Below are positions 51,719 through 60,179 of a stretch of DNA of 64,000 nt, piece by piece; the stretch's first letter is position 1, and each line of letters opens with the position of its first letter. The stretch is from the NCBI RefSeq assembly GCF_036116635.1, contig NZ_CP107995.1:682001-746000 (forward strand). The letters are read 5' to 3'. The DNA is from Amycolatopsis sp. NBC_00345 (lineage in GTDB: Bacteria; Actinomycetota; Actinomycetes; Mycobacteriales; Pseudonocardiaceae). A model generated the notes under the pieces. That model was not told the origin of the DNA. It saw nothing but the letters and a program-made list of their open reading frames with translations, and ran no database searches. The position numbers were made by a program, and so were the translations under genes.

Positions 51719-52489
51719 ATGGCTACCCTGGAAATCAAGGACCTGCACGCCTCGGTGACCACCGAGGAAGGTGCCAAGGAGATCCTCAAGGGCGTCGACC
51801 TGACCATCCGGTCGGGCGAGACCCACGCGATCATGGGCCCGAACGGCTCCGGCAAGTCCACCCTGTCCTATGCCATCGCCGGCCACCCGAAGTACCAGGT
51901 GACCTCCGGCGAGGTGCTGCTGGACGGCGAGAACGTGCTGGAGATGAGCGTCGACGAGCGCGCCCGCGCCGGCCTCTTCCTGGCCATGCAGTACCCGGTC
52001 GAGGTGCCCGGCGTCTCGATGTCCAACTTCCTCCGCACCGCGGTCACCGCGGTCCGTGGCGAGGCCCCCAAGCTGCGCCACTGGGTCAAGGAAGTCAAGG
52101 AGGAGATGAACAAGCTCGAGATCTCCCAGGAGTTCGCCGAGCGCAGCGTGAACGAGGGCTTCTCCGGCGGCGAGAAGAAGCGCCACGAGATCCTGCAGCT
52201 GTCGCTGCTCAAGCCGAAGTTCGCCATCCTCGACGAGACCGACTCCGGCCTCGACGTGGACGCGCTGCGCGTCGTCTCCGAGGGCGTCAACGAGTACAAG
52301 GCTTCGAGCGAGGTCGGCGTCATGCTGATCACGCACTACACCCGGATCCTGCGGCACATCACGCCGGACTTCGTGCACGTGTTCGCCGGCGGCAAGATCG
52401 TCGAGTCGGGCGGCAAGGAGCTGGCCGACGAGCTGGAGGAGCACGGCTACGTCAAGTACGTCGGCAAGGCCGAGCCGGCCGCCATCTGA
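51719..52489 (+). CDS. sufC: Fe-S cluster assembly ATPase SufC
   Basis: ABC-type ATPase of 256 residues that drives the SufBD scaffold. Walker A is MGPNGSGKSTLSYAI near residue 40; the signature-like segment is GFSGGEKKRHEILQLSLL; Walker B is FAILDETDSGLDVDALRVV. LITHYTRILRHITPDFVHVF completes the nucleotide site. ATG at 51719 follows TAGGAAATGTAGA. The 48-base gap after sufD is the second-largest in the operon. Confidence 0.97.
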   Translation: MATLEIKDLHASVTTEEGAKEILKGVDLTIRSGETHAIMGPNGSGKSTLSYAIAGHPKYQVTSGEVLLDGENVLEMSVDERARAGLFLAMQYPVEVPGVSMSNFLRTAVTAVRGEAPKLRHWVKEVKEEMNKLEISQEFAERSVNEGFSGGEKKRHEILQLSLLKPKFAILDETDSGLDVDALRVVSEGVNEYKASSEVGVMLITHYTRILRHITPDFVHVFAGGKIVESGGKELADELEEHGYVKYVGKAEPAAI

Positions 52490-52547
52490 CGTCTTCGGCG
52501 TCCGCCGGACCGAAGTTCCCGACTACACCGAGAGAGGAGTTGGCTCG

Positions 52548-53867
52548 ATGACCACCACGGCTTCGAACAGCCCGACCAACTCTGTTCCCCTTGACGTGGC
52601 GGCGCTGCGCGCCGACTTCCCCATCCTGTCCCGCACCGTGCGCGACGGGAAACCCTTGGTGTACCTGGACTCCGGCGCGACCTCGCAACGGCCGACGCAG
52701 GTCCTCGACGCCGAGCGGCGGTTCCTCGAGACCTCGAACGCCGCCGTGCACCGCGGTGCCCACCAGCTCGCCGAGGAGGCGACCGACGCGTACGAGTCCG
52801 CCAGGGCCCGGATCGCGGAGTTCACCGGGGCCTCCCCGGAGGAGCTGGTGTTCACCAAGAACGCCACCGAGGGCATCAACCTGGTGGCGTACGCGATGAG
52901 CAACGCGGCCACCGACCCGGAGAGCGCGGCCGGCCGGTTCGTGGTCGGCCCGGGTGACGAGATCGTCATCACCGAGATGGAGCACCACGCGAACCTCGTG
53001 CCCTGGCAGCAGTTGTGCCAGCGCACCGGGGCGACGCTGAAGTGGTTCAAGGTGACCCCCGAGGGCCGCCTCGACCTCTCGGACATCGACGAGCTGATCA
53101 CGCCGCGCACGAAGCTGGTGGCGTTCGCGCACCAGTCCAACGTGCTGGGCACGATCAACCCGGTCGAACGGCTGGTGGCCAAGGCGAAGCAGGTCGGCGC
53201 GCTGACCCTGCTCGACGCCTGCCAGTCGATCCCGCACGGGCTGTACGGCCAGGGCGCGGTCGACCTCGGCGCGCTGGGCGTCGACTTCGCCGTGTGGTCC
53301 GGGCACAAGATGCTGGCGCCGTCCGGCATCGGCGTGCTCTACGGCCGCACGGAGCTGCTCGAAGCGATGCCGCCGTTCCTCACCGGCGGCTCGATGATCG
53401 AGCTGGTCCGGATGGAGAAGACGACGTTCGCGCCGCCGCCGCAGAAGTTCGAGGCGGGCGTGCCGATGACCTCGCAGGCCATCGGGCTCGGCGCGGCCGT
53501 GGACTACCTGTCGGCGATCGGCATGGACCGCGTCGCGGCGCACGAGCACCTGCTCACCGAGCGGGCGCTGGCCGGGATCGGCGCCATCGACGGCGTCCGG
53601 ATCATCGGGCCCACCGACCTCGCGGACCGCGGCGGCACGGTGTCGTTCGTGATCGACGGCGTGCACCCGCACGACGCCGGCCAGGTGCTCGACAGCCTGG
53701 GCATCGCCGTGCGCGTCGGCCACCACTGCGCGTGGCCGCTGCACCGGGCGTGCGGGGTGCCCGCCACCGTGCGGGCGACGTTCTACCTGTACAACACTCT
53801 GTCCGAAGTGGACGCCCTCGTCGACGGGATCCGCGAGGCGCAGAAGTTCTTCGGAGTCGCCCAGTGA
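52548..53867 (+). CDS. sufS: Cysteine desulfurase SufS
   Basis: PLP enzyme that takes sulfur from cysteine for Fe-S assembly. The 439-residue protein has YLDSGATSQRP near 39-49, TEMEHHANLVPW around 144-155, the PLP lysine in VWSGHKMLAPSGIG and the persulfide cysteine in VRVGHHCAWPLHR near the C terminus. The ~20-residue N-terminal extension rich in Ser/Thr is not conserved. It is 58 bases after sufC with a GAGAGGAG ribosome-binding site, and its sulfur acceptor SufU follows. Confidence 0.96.
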   Translation: MTTTASNSPTNSVPLDVAALRADFPILSRTVRDGKPLVYLDSGATSQRPTQVLDAERRFLETSNAAVHRGAHQLAEEATDAYESARARIAEFTGASPEELVFTKNATEGINLVAYAMSNAATDPESAAGRFVVGPGDEIVITEMEHHANLVPWQQLCQRTGATLKWFKVTPEGRLDLSDIDELITPRTKLVAFAHQSNVLGTINPVERLVAKAKQVGALTLLDACQSIPHGLYGQGAVDLGALGVDFAVWSGHKMLAPSGIGVLYGRTELLEAMPPFLTGGSMIELVRMEKTTFAPPPQKFEAGVPMTSQAIGLGAAVDYLSAIGMDRVAAHEHLLTERALAGIGAIDGVRIIGPTDLADRGGTVSFVIDGVHPHDAGQVLDSLGIAVRVGHHCAWPLHRACGVPATVRATFYLYNTLSEVDALVDGIREAQKFFGVAQ

Positions 53868-53880
53868 ACAGGACAGCACT

Positions 53881-54330
53881 GTGAACCTGGAGAGCATGTA
53901 CCAGGAGATCATCCTGGACCACTACAAGAACCCGCACGGGCGAGGCCTGCGCGACCCGTTCGACGCGGAGTCGTTCCAGGTCAACCCGACCTGCGGGGAC
54001 GAGGTCACGCTGCGGGTGAAGGTCGACGGCGGAAAGGTCGCCGACATCTCCTACGAGGGCCAGGGCTGTTCGATCAGCCAGGCTTCGACGTCCGTCATGA
54101 CGGACCTCGTCGTGGGGCACACCGTGGAGGAGGCGTTCACCACCATGGACGCCTTCGTGGAACTGATGCAGGGCAGGGGCAAGGTCGAGCCGGACGAGGA
54201 CGTGCTGGAGGACGGGATCGCCTTCGCGGGCGTCGCCAAGTACCCGGCCCGCGTCAAGTGCGCACTGCTCGGCTGGATGGCGTTCAAGGACGCTGTCGCC
54301 CGCACCACCACAGGAGCTGAGAAGGCATGA
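53881..54330 (+). CDS. sufU: SufU zinc-dependent sulfur-transfer protein
   Basis: SufU accepts the persulfide from SufS in actinobacteria and Firmicutes. The 149-residue protein has the three conserved cysteines: NPTCGDEV (C41), GQGCSISQAS (C66) and RVKCALLGW (C128), with the Asp next to C41 and the insertion between 66 and 128 that separates SufU from IscU. GTG at 53881 is 13 bases after the sufS stop. It overlaps sufT by four bases. Confidence 0.95.
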   Translation: MNLESMYQEIILDHYKNPHGRGLRDPFDAESFQVNPTCGDEVTLRVKVDGGKVADISYEGQGCSISQASTSVMTDLVVGHTVEEAFTTMDAFVELMQGRGKVEPDEDVLEDGIAFAGVAKYPARVKCALLGWMAFKDAVARTTTGAEKA

Positions 54331-54803
54331 GCGAAGACACCCGGACCGCAGCCGTCGCCGACGAAGCGGAGGCTCCCGTTGCGGAGACCGCTGTTCCGGA
54401 GGCCCCCGCTTCGGCGGAGACCCCGGAGCACCGCGAGGGCCGCACGGCCGCCGACCTGCCGGAGCAGACCGGCTCGGTCCCGGCCGACGTGGCGAAGATC
54501 GAGGACATCGAGGAGGCCATGCGCGACGTGGTCGACCCCGAGCTGGGCATCAACGTCGTCGACCTCGGCCTGGTCTACGACATCCACGTGGAGGCCGACA
54601 AGTCGGTCACGCTCGACATGACGCTGACGTCCGCGGCCTGCCCGCTGACCGACGTGATCGAAGACCAGACCTCGGCGGCGCTGACCTCCGGCGGCCTCGT
54701 CAGCGACTTCCGGATCAACTGGGTCTGGATGCCGCCGTGGGGCCCGGAGAAGATCACCGACGACGGCCGCGAGCAGTTGCGCGCCCTCGGCTTCACCGTC
54801 TGA
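54327..54803 (+). CDS. sufT: SufT / MIP18-family Fe-S maturation protein
   Basis: DUF59 (MIP18) family protein of 158 residues that helps deliver Fe-S clusters. The N-terminal ~50 residues are a low-complexity Ala/Glu/Pro/Thr extension. The domain starts at IEDIEEAMRDVVDPELGINVVDLGLVYDI, followed by TLTSAACPLTDVIEDQ with its Cys and the C-terminal VWMPPWGPEKITDDGREQLRALG. The start overlaps the sufU stop (ATGA). Last gene of the suf operon, followed by a strong terminator. Confidence 0.95.
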   Translation: MSEDTRTAAVADEAEAPVAETAVPEAPASAETPEHREGRTAADLPEQTGSVPADVAKIEDIEEAMRDVVDPELGINVVDLGLVYDIHVEADKSVTLDMTLTSAACPLTDVIEDQTSAALTSGGLVSDFRINWVWMPPWGPEKITDDGREQLRALGFTV

Positions 54804-54818
54804 CACCGCGCTTTTCCC

Positions 54819-54856
54819 AGGGCCACCTCGCATTTCGGTGCGGGGTGGCCCTTTTG
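54819..54856 (+). terminator. Rho-independent terminator of the suf operon
   Basis: Inverted repeat AGGGCCACC (54819-54827) with complement GGTGGCCCT (54844-54852), extended by an inner CGCA/TGCG pair, then TTTT. It begins 16 bases after the sufT stop. Confidence 0.88.
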
Positions 54857-54943
54857 GGTACGGGATTGTATAACGGCATATACGGCGCCGCTGGCGTCAA
54901 AGTTGGCTATGGAGTGTGACGACAGGTGATCGACGTGCGCCGC

Positions 54944-55129
54944 TCAGTTTTCGGTCCCGGGATAGGCGGTGTCGGGATCCTGCGAGCCGTCAGGAACGCT
55001 GCTCGCTGCAGCCGGGTGAAGATTCGGCCGGCCAGTCTCCGCGCTGGCCGCTCCGGCCAGTGACAGGACGGCGCCTGCCACCGTCGCGGCAAGCACGCTT
55101 ACTGAGGCAATCCGACGAACCATGGACAT
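54944..55129 (-). CDS. Small secreted peptide, function unknown
   Basis: A 61-residue product with a clear Sec signal peptide: MVRR, a hydrophobic core of about 20 residues (IASVSVLAATVAGAVLSLAG) and a cleavage site after AASA (residue 30). The mature peptide would be about 31 residues, polar, Pro/Ser/Asp-rich, with no cysteines and ending in TAYPGTEN. ATG at 55129 has AGGAG six bases upstream. It is convergent with sufT across a terminator and divergent from the monooxygenase. Too short to recognise; I rely on the ribosome-binding site and the signal peptide. Confidence 0.6.
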   Translation of the reverse strand: MSMVRRIASVSVLAATVAGAVLSLAGAASAETGRPNLHPAAASSVPDGSQDPDTAYPGTEN

Positions 55130-55303
55130 TTCCCGCTCCTGCTGGATACGAAAACCACAGTGCCCGAGTCCACTGCATCGCCGCCGTGAGCCTGCCTTAA
55201 AGACGTCGGGATCTACCCAAAAGATTGGTGAGGCGACGAGCAGAGCTGGACGGAGGACGGGCAAGGTCACGCCGCCGGCCATGCCGACTATCGCCTGTTG
55301 TCG

Positions 55304-55329
55304 TACGGGTCCGTACTTACGGTACCGTA
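55304..55329. promoter_or_regulatory. Tandem palindromic operator and leaderless promoter of the monooxygenase
   Basis: Two copies of TACGG-N2-CCGTA, at 55304-55315 and 55318-55329, centres 14 bases apart. The second contains TACCGT (55323-55328), a TANNNT -10 hexamer seven bases before the GTG start at 55336, which has no ribosome-binding site. Repressor binding here would cover the promoter. The TetR gene downstream is the likely regulator. Confidence 0.72.
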
Positions 55330-55335
55330 TCAACC

Positions 55336-56550
55336 GTGAGCGAATCCTGTGTTGTCGTCGGCGCTGGTCCGGTCGGCCTGACCGCGGCACTCGCGCTGGC
55401 CCGGAAAGGCGTGCGTGTGCTGGTCCTGGAGGCTGAGTCACAAGGCCGGGACCGGCCGGGCAGCCGGGCGATCGGCTTCTTCTTCCCCACACTGAAGCGA
55501 TGGGAGAGTGTCCTGCCGGGACTGGGCGAGTCGATCGCGACCTCGGGCATCCAGGTGCGGGGATACGACGCCTATTACGGCGCGAAGCGAGTCTTCGCGA
55601 CTCGGTTCAAGCCGGCGCCGCCGATGAGGTGGGGCCGGGCCCTGCCGCAGCGCAAGGTCGAGGAGATCCTCTACGACCAGGCCGTCAGGCACGGCGTCGA
55701 ATTCCGCTGGGCGGCGCCCGTCGCCGGCGTCACCACCCACGCCACCGGCGTCACGATCGAACTGGCCTCCGGCGAACAGCTCGCCGCGCCCTACGTCATC
55801 GCCGCCGACGGTGCGAAGTCGGTGGTACGCAAGGCAATCGGCGTGACGATGGCCGGCTGCACCGACCCGACCCCGTTCATCATCGTCGACGTCGACGAGC
55901 ACCCCGACGGCTCGACCCCGGGCGCGCCCGGCTACTTCCAGTACCGCTGCCCTGAACTCGACGGGCGCAATGTCATGCACATGCCCTTCGCCGGCGGGAT
56001 GCGGATCGACCTGCAATGCGCGCCGGACGACGACGCCGAGTACCTGGCCGGCCCCGAAGGCCTGCGGGAGTGGCTGCCCAAGATCGTCGACCCCTGGTTC
56101 GCCGACCACGTCCAATGGGTGTCGACCTACCGTTTTCATCAGGTCGTCGCCGACTCCTACACCGATCCGCGGCGCCGGGTACTGCTCGCGGGTGAAGCGG
56201 CACACCTGTTCGCCCCGTGGGGCGGGCGTGGCCTCAACTCGGGCGTGTTCGACGCCACCGACGCCGCGTGGGCGATCGCCGAAGCGCTGGACAGGCCCGA
56301 CCCGGCCCAGGCGCGCACGGTGATCGAACGCTGCGCCACCGACCGTCGCCGGTGGGGCCTGCGCAACTGTGCCGTGTCGTCGAGAGGACTGCGGATCATG
56401 CGCGCGCAGGACCGGAGCATGCGGGTGCGGCGCGCTCTCGCCGCGCGGCTCGCGCCCCTCGTCCTGCCCGCCGGCGCGTGGCTGGCCAACGGGCCACTTC
56501 AGCTCACCCTGCCACGACCGGGAGCACCCACTTCGAATCGGTACTACTGA
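55336..56550 (+). CDS. FAD-dependent aromatic monooxygenase (PheA/TfdB type)
   Basis: Flavoprotein hydroxylase of 404 residues. The N-terminal FAD-binding fingerprint is CVVVGAGPVGLTAALALARKG, with the ribose-binding acid in LVLEAES. The middle DG motif is VIAADGAKSVVRKAIG near 155-170 and the second FAD motif is VLLAGEAAHLFAPWGGRGLNSG near 285-305, with the GD replaced by GE. No C-terminal thioredoxin-like domain is present. GTG at 55336 starts at or next to the transcription start. It overlaps the tetR-type gene (TGATG). Substrate probably a phenolic compound or antibiotic (inference). Confidence 0.9.
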   Translation: MSESCVVVGAGPVGLTAALALARKGVRVLVLEAESQGRDRPGSRAIGFFFPTLKRWESVLPGLGESIATSGIQVRGYDAYYGAKRVFATRFKPAPPMRWGRALPQRKVEEILYDQAVRHGVEFRWAAPVAGVTTHATGVTIELASGEQLAAPYVIAADGAKSVVRKAIGVTMAGCTDPTPFIIVDVDEHPDGSTPGAPGYFQYRCPELDGRNVMHMPFAGGMRIDLQCAPDDDAEYLAGPEGLREWLPKIVDPWFADHVQWVSTYRFHQVVADSYTDPRRRVLLAGEAAHLFAPWGGRGLNSGVFDATDAAWAIAEALDRPDPAQARTVIERCATDRRRWGLRNCAVSSRGLRIMRAQDRSMRVRRALAARLAPLVLPAGAWLANGPLQLTLPRPGAPTSNRYY

Positions 56551-57194
56551 TGACCGGGCTCCCCGAAACGACCCCGCCCGCGAGCGAAGCACGACGGCGC
56601 CAGCCGAGGATGCCGATCGACGTCCGCCGCGCGCAGGTGCTCGACGCGGCGTTGCGGCTGATCCTGCGCGACGGGTACGCGGCCGCGACGATGGAGGCCA
56701 TCGCCCGCGAAGTGCAACTGGCCAAACCCCGCGTCTACAGCGCCTACCCGGGACGCGGCCCGCTCCTGGCCGCCTTGCTCGAACGCGAACAGCAACGGAT
56801 GGTCGCCACGCTGGCCGAAGCGATGCCCGCGTTCACCGAGGACGGCGACGTCGACACCATCCTGGCGACCGCGATGACCAACCTGCTGGAATCGGCCACC
56901 GCGCATCCCGATTCCTGGCGGCTGCTGATGCTGGCGACCGACGACACTCCGGCCGAAGTCCGCGACCACACCGCGGCCGGACGGGAATTCGCCCTGCAAC
57001 GACTACGCGCACTCCTGGACTGGGGCCGCGACCGCCGGCCGGGCCTCGCCGAGCTGGACCTCGAAATCGCCGCGCAATCACTGCTCGCGGTCGGTGAGCA
57101 CGCCGTCCGGCTCGTGCTCACCCGTCCTGAGGAATTCACGCCGCAGCGCTACGCCAGGTTCACCCGTAGCCTGCTGGGTCTGCTGCCGGGCTGA
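56550..57194 (+). CDS. TetR-family regulator of the monooxygenase operon
   Basis: Repressor of 214 residues. The HTH lies at about residues 25-70: RRAQVLDAALRLILRDGYAAATMEAIAREVQLAKPRVYSAYPG (in part). The C-terminal ligand domain is helical. A ~20-residue Pro/Arg-rich leader precedes the HTH. The ATG shares a base with the monooxygenase stop, so both are made together; a TetR protein co-transcribed with its target and a pair of palindromes at the promoter makes ligand-controlled autoregulation likely. Confidence 0.92.
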   Translation: MTGLPETTPPASEARRRQPRMPIDVRRAQVLDAALRLILRDGYAAATMEAIAREVQLAKPRVYSAYPGRGPLLAALLEREQQRMVATLAEAMPAFTEDGDVDTILATAMTNLLESATAHPDSWRLLMLATDDTPAEVRDHTAAGREFALQRLRALLDWGRDRRPGLAELDLEIAAQSLLAVGEHAVRLVLTRPEEFTPQRYARFTRSLLGLLPG

Positions 57195-57468
57195 CGTAGT
57201 CAAAGACCAGGAACGCGTCGCCGAGCCGCTCGACGCGTTCCGCAAGGTTCCGCTGGACGATGGAAGACGACGTCGGAAAGGCCACGAGTGAGATGGTCCT
57301 GGTTCTCGGCCGCAGCTGACAGCACCGGGTGCGGGGCAAGGGCACGAAGCCGGAGTCAAGCCCGCCCGAGCGGTGACGGCACGGTGACGGGGCCGGCCGA
57401 TCCTGTGGGGTGGCCACCCGCGAGCACCACTGAGGCCGCAGCCGCGGCATGGGAAGGTGAGGTGCGAC

Positions 57469-59112
57469 ATGGTCGACTTCGGCCCCCGTCCGACTCGGCA
57501 AGCCCCTGAGCAGACGCCGCTGGTCGCGCCGCGCGAGGCCGAACTTCCAGCGGCGACAATGCCTTCAGCCGTCCCCATGGACTTCAGCCGCGTTCCCGCC
57601 CGGTCCTCGACAACACGCGCCGCATCGCCGGAGCGCCCGGACGCTGTTGCTGACCAGACCGCCGCCGGATCGGTGCGGTCGCCCGGGACTCCGCTTCCGC
57701 CCGAGGTCCGGCGCCGGCTGGAAGCCCGGCTGGGTGAGGACCTCGGCGGAGTTCGAGTGCACAGCGGCCCCGAGGCGGCCCGCGCCGCCCGGGACCTGGG
57801 CGCGATCGCGTACACCTCGGGCGAGGCCATTGTGCTGGGCGACAAGGCCGGCGCCGCCGATGAGCACCTGCTGGCGCACGAGGCGGCCCATGTCGTGCAA
57901 CAGCGGCACGCCAGCCGTCTCGTGCCGGGCATCAGTACCCCCACCGACTCGGCCGAACAGGCGGCCGATGCGGTGGCCGCGGGGGCGACGCGGTCCACCG
58001 CCGGTACCGGCGGTGCGGTGGCGGCGATCCTGCGGCAGGCCGACGTCACCAGGGAGAATGCGGGCGCGACACCCGCGGAGGTGGAGGCGGCCCTCACGGA
58101 ATACCTGCAACGGGTGCAGCGGGAACAGGGCGGCCAGACGTTGCATTACACCGAGCAGGTGAAGTTCGCGGTCTTGCAGCTGTTCGTCGGCGATGTGAGG
58201 GGGATGACAGCCGTCCAGGCGCGGTTGTCCGGGGCGCTTCCCGGCACGCCAGCCGCCTTCGCGCACGAGGTCGCCCAGCAGGTGCGCGGCGTCATTCCCG
58301 CCGAGCGACTGAGCAAGCTACGTGCTGCCCCGGCCAAGGAGGGCTCCGACAAGCGGCCGAAGACCGTGGAAGAAGGGGCCGGTGCCCTGATCGTCGACTC
58401 GACCGTCGCTCCGATCGTCCGCGGGCTGAAGCTGTCCCCGGGCGTGCAGAAGAAAATCGTGGACGGCGCCAAGTCGGCGTTGACCGCGGGGGTGATCAAA
58501 CTGGTCGACACCGTGCTGGACCAGGTGGGTGTGATCGGCGCGGACAAGGCCAGCATTCACAGCCTCGTCGAGGGCCTGATCAAGCAGCAGGCGGGCAAAT
58601 CGATGGACCGCAAGCAGGACGGTGCCGGCAGCCCGTACGCGCCCGTCGTGCCGCCGTCGGTCGCGCCGGCGGTTCCGTCCGCGCCCGGCGAGACGATCGT
58701 CAAAGCGCCGGCGGTCCCGTTCGACTTCTCTCCGGTGAAGCCGCCGCCCAAACCGAGCGCCGCCCCCCCTACGCCGAGCCAGGTCGTCTCGTCGGTGGCC
58801 GCGCAGTTCGGCAGCCTGTCCTTGACGCCGGCGGGCATCCAGGCGGGCGGCTACGACCTTGTGAACGACTTCGCCGCCAAGGTCGAGGCAGGTCTCAACC
58901 TTGCCCAGAAGCAGCATCAAGACTCTCTGTACCTGGATCTCAGCGGCGATTACGCGAAGGTGAAAGACAAGGCCACCATTTTCGAGACGGCGATGGCGAT
59001 CGTCTTCGCGGTGCGTGACGCACTGCCGCACCACGCCAGCTCGGTCATGCAAATCTATCTGCGGGCGGACGGGCGAGTTGTCCGCGGCTTCCGGCTGCAC
59101 CCGGGCAACTGA
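57469..59112 (+). CDS. DUF4157 (eCIS-core) protein with C-terminal extension
   Basis: A 547-residue soluble protein. Residues ~75-150 are a DUF4157 domain: LPPEVRRRLEARLG, VRVHSGPEAARAARDLGAIAYTSG, and the metalloprotease-like HLLAHEAAHVVQQR with H137, E138 and H141. The N terminus is disordered. The middle (about 190-385) is helical, followed by a Pro-rich linker (SPYAPVVPPS... to KPSAAPPTPSQ, about 388-440) and a ~105-residue C-terminal domain I do not recognise. DUF4157 is often found near contractile injection systems, but no such genes are in this window. GTG/ATG choice: ATG 57469 with GAGG upstream. Confidence 0.83.
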   Translation: MVDFGPRPTRQAPEQTPLVAPREAELPAATMPSAVPMDFSRVPARSSTTRAASPERPDAVADQTAAGSVRSPGTPLPPEVRRRLEARLGEDLGGVRVHSGPEAARAARDLGAIAYTSGEAIVLGDKAGAADEHLLAHEAAHVVQQRHASRLVPGISTPTDSAEQAADAVAAGATRSTAGTGGAVAAILRQADVTRENAGATPAEVEAALTEYLQRVQREQGGQTLHYTEQVKFAVLQLFVGDVRGMTAVQARLSGALPGTPAAFAHEVAQQVRGVIPAERLSKLRAAPAKEGSDKRPKTVEEGAGALIVDSTVAPIVRGLKLSPGVQKKIVDGAKSALTAGVIKLVDTVLDQVGVIGADKASIHSLVEGLIKQQAGKSMDRKQDGAGSPYAPVVPPSVAPAVPSAPGETIVKAPAVPFDFSPVKPPPKPSAAPPTPSQVVSSVAAQFGSLSLTPAGIQAGGYDLVNDFAAKVEAGLNLAQKQHQDSLYLDLSGDYAKVKDKATIFETAMAIVFAVRDALPHHASSVMQIYLRADGRVVRGFRLHPGN

Positions 59113-59123
59113 CCGGCTCGCGT

Positions 59124-60077
59124 TCATCCAGGCCGGTTCTGACTGAGATCGCGCAGATCGAGGACGACCTTTCCCCGGCGGGGTGGCTTCGCGGCCGTTT
59201 CGTGGGCTTGGGCCGCCTGGTGCGCCCCGTGGATTTCCCGGACCGGAACGCGGAACCGGCCCTGATCGGCGAGCGCGGCGGCGATGGCGAGTCCGTGCAC
59301 GCCGTCGGCCTGACCGCCAAGGCGGCCCATGGACAGGCGGACGCCGTGAGCGGCCGCGCCGAAGTCGGCCAGGGTGACCACCCGGTCCGCGGCGCCGGTC
59401 AGGTCGATCAGTTCGCCCAGCGAACCGGCTCCCGCGACGTCGAGCGCCCGATCGGCGTCGGCTGTGGTCAGCGCGCGGACGCGGGCGGGCAGGCCGGGAC
59501 CGTAGCCGACCGGTTCCGCGCCCAGGCCCTTGAGGAACTGGTGGCTTTCGGGGCGGGCGGTGCCGATCACGCGGGCGCCGCGAGCCACGGCGAGCTGGAC
59601 CACGATGCTGCCGACGCCGCCGGCCGCACCGTCGACCACCAGGGTCGTGCGGTCGTCGACGTCGAGCAGGTCCAGGGCGCGGGTCGCGGTCTCGATGCCG
59701 GTGCCGGCCGCGCCGGCCTCGGCCCAGCTCAGGCCGTTCGGTTTGGGCGCCCAGAAATCCAGGACCACGAACTGCGCGCTCGCACCGCCCAGGCTGGCCA
59801 CGTCGACCGCACCGAAGACCTCGTCGCCGACGGCGTAGCCCGTCACCTCGGCACCGACCTCGTCGATCACGCCGGCGGCGTCGACGCCGGGAATGTGCGG
59901 CAGGGCGAGGTTCCGGCTCATGGCGGTCTCACCCGCGCGCAGTCCCAGGTCGACGGGTGAGACCGCGGCCGTCCTGGCCACGATGCGGACCTGGCGGGGG
60001 CCGGGACGCGGCGCGGGCGCGGTGCCCACGGCCAGTACCCCGGGCGGGCCGAATCGCTCGAACTGCACAGCGAACAT
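59124..60077 (-). CDS. Quinone oxidoreductase-like MDR protein
   Basis: A zinc-free medium-chain reductase of 317 residues. The N-terminal half has VQFERFGPPGVLAVG and IPGVDAAGVIDEVGAEVTGYAVGDEVFG split over 62-90; the cofactor site is VVDGAAGGVGSIVVQLAVARGARVIGT near 145-170, NADPH type. ATG at 60077 follows GAGAGG at five bases; a GTG at 60083 overlaps that site. It is divergent from a TetR gene, the common reductase/repressor pair induced by electrophiles or quinones (inference). Only 11 bases separate it from the convergent DUF4157 gene. Confidence 0.9.
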   Translation of the reverse strand: MFAVQFERFGPPGVLAVGTAPAPRPGPRQVRIVARTAAVSPVDLGLRAGETAMSRNLALPHIPGVDAAGVIDEVGAEVTGYAVGDEVFGAVDVASLGGASAQFVVLDFWAPKPNGLSWAEAGAAGTGIETATRALDLLDVDDRTTLVVDGAAGGVGSIVVQLAVARGARVIGTARPESHQFLKGLGAEPVGYGPGLPARVRALTTADADRALDVAGAGSLGELIDLTGAADRVVTLADFGAAAHGVRLSMGRLGGQADGVHGLAIAAALADQGRFRVPVREIHGAHQAAQAHETAAKPPRRGKVVLDLRDLSQNRPG

Positions 60078-60179
60078 GATCACCTCTCCGGCCCGGGCCG
60101 TCCGGGCGTTTGATGGGGTAAACCTGGTTCCGGGGCAGACGTTCCGTCATCCGGGGAAATGAGAGGGGAGCGCGGGGCA

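Noticed and set aside
57195..57468. Coding sequence between the TetR gene and the DUF4157 gene
   Set aside because: Frames here are short, lack ribosome-binding sites and recognisable content; treated as intergenic with the DUF4157 promoter.
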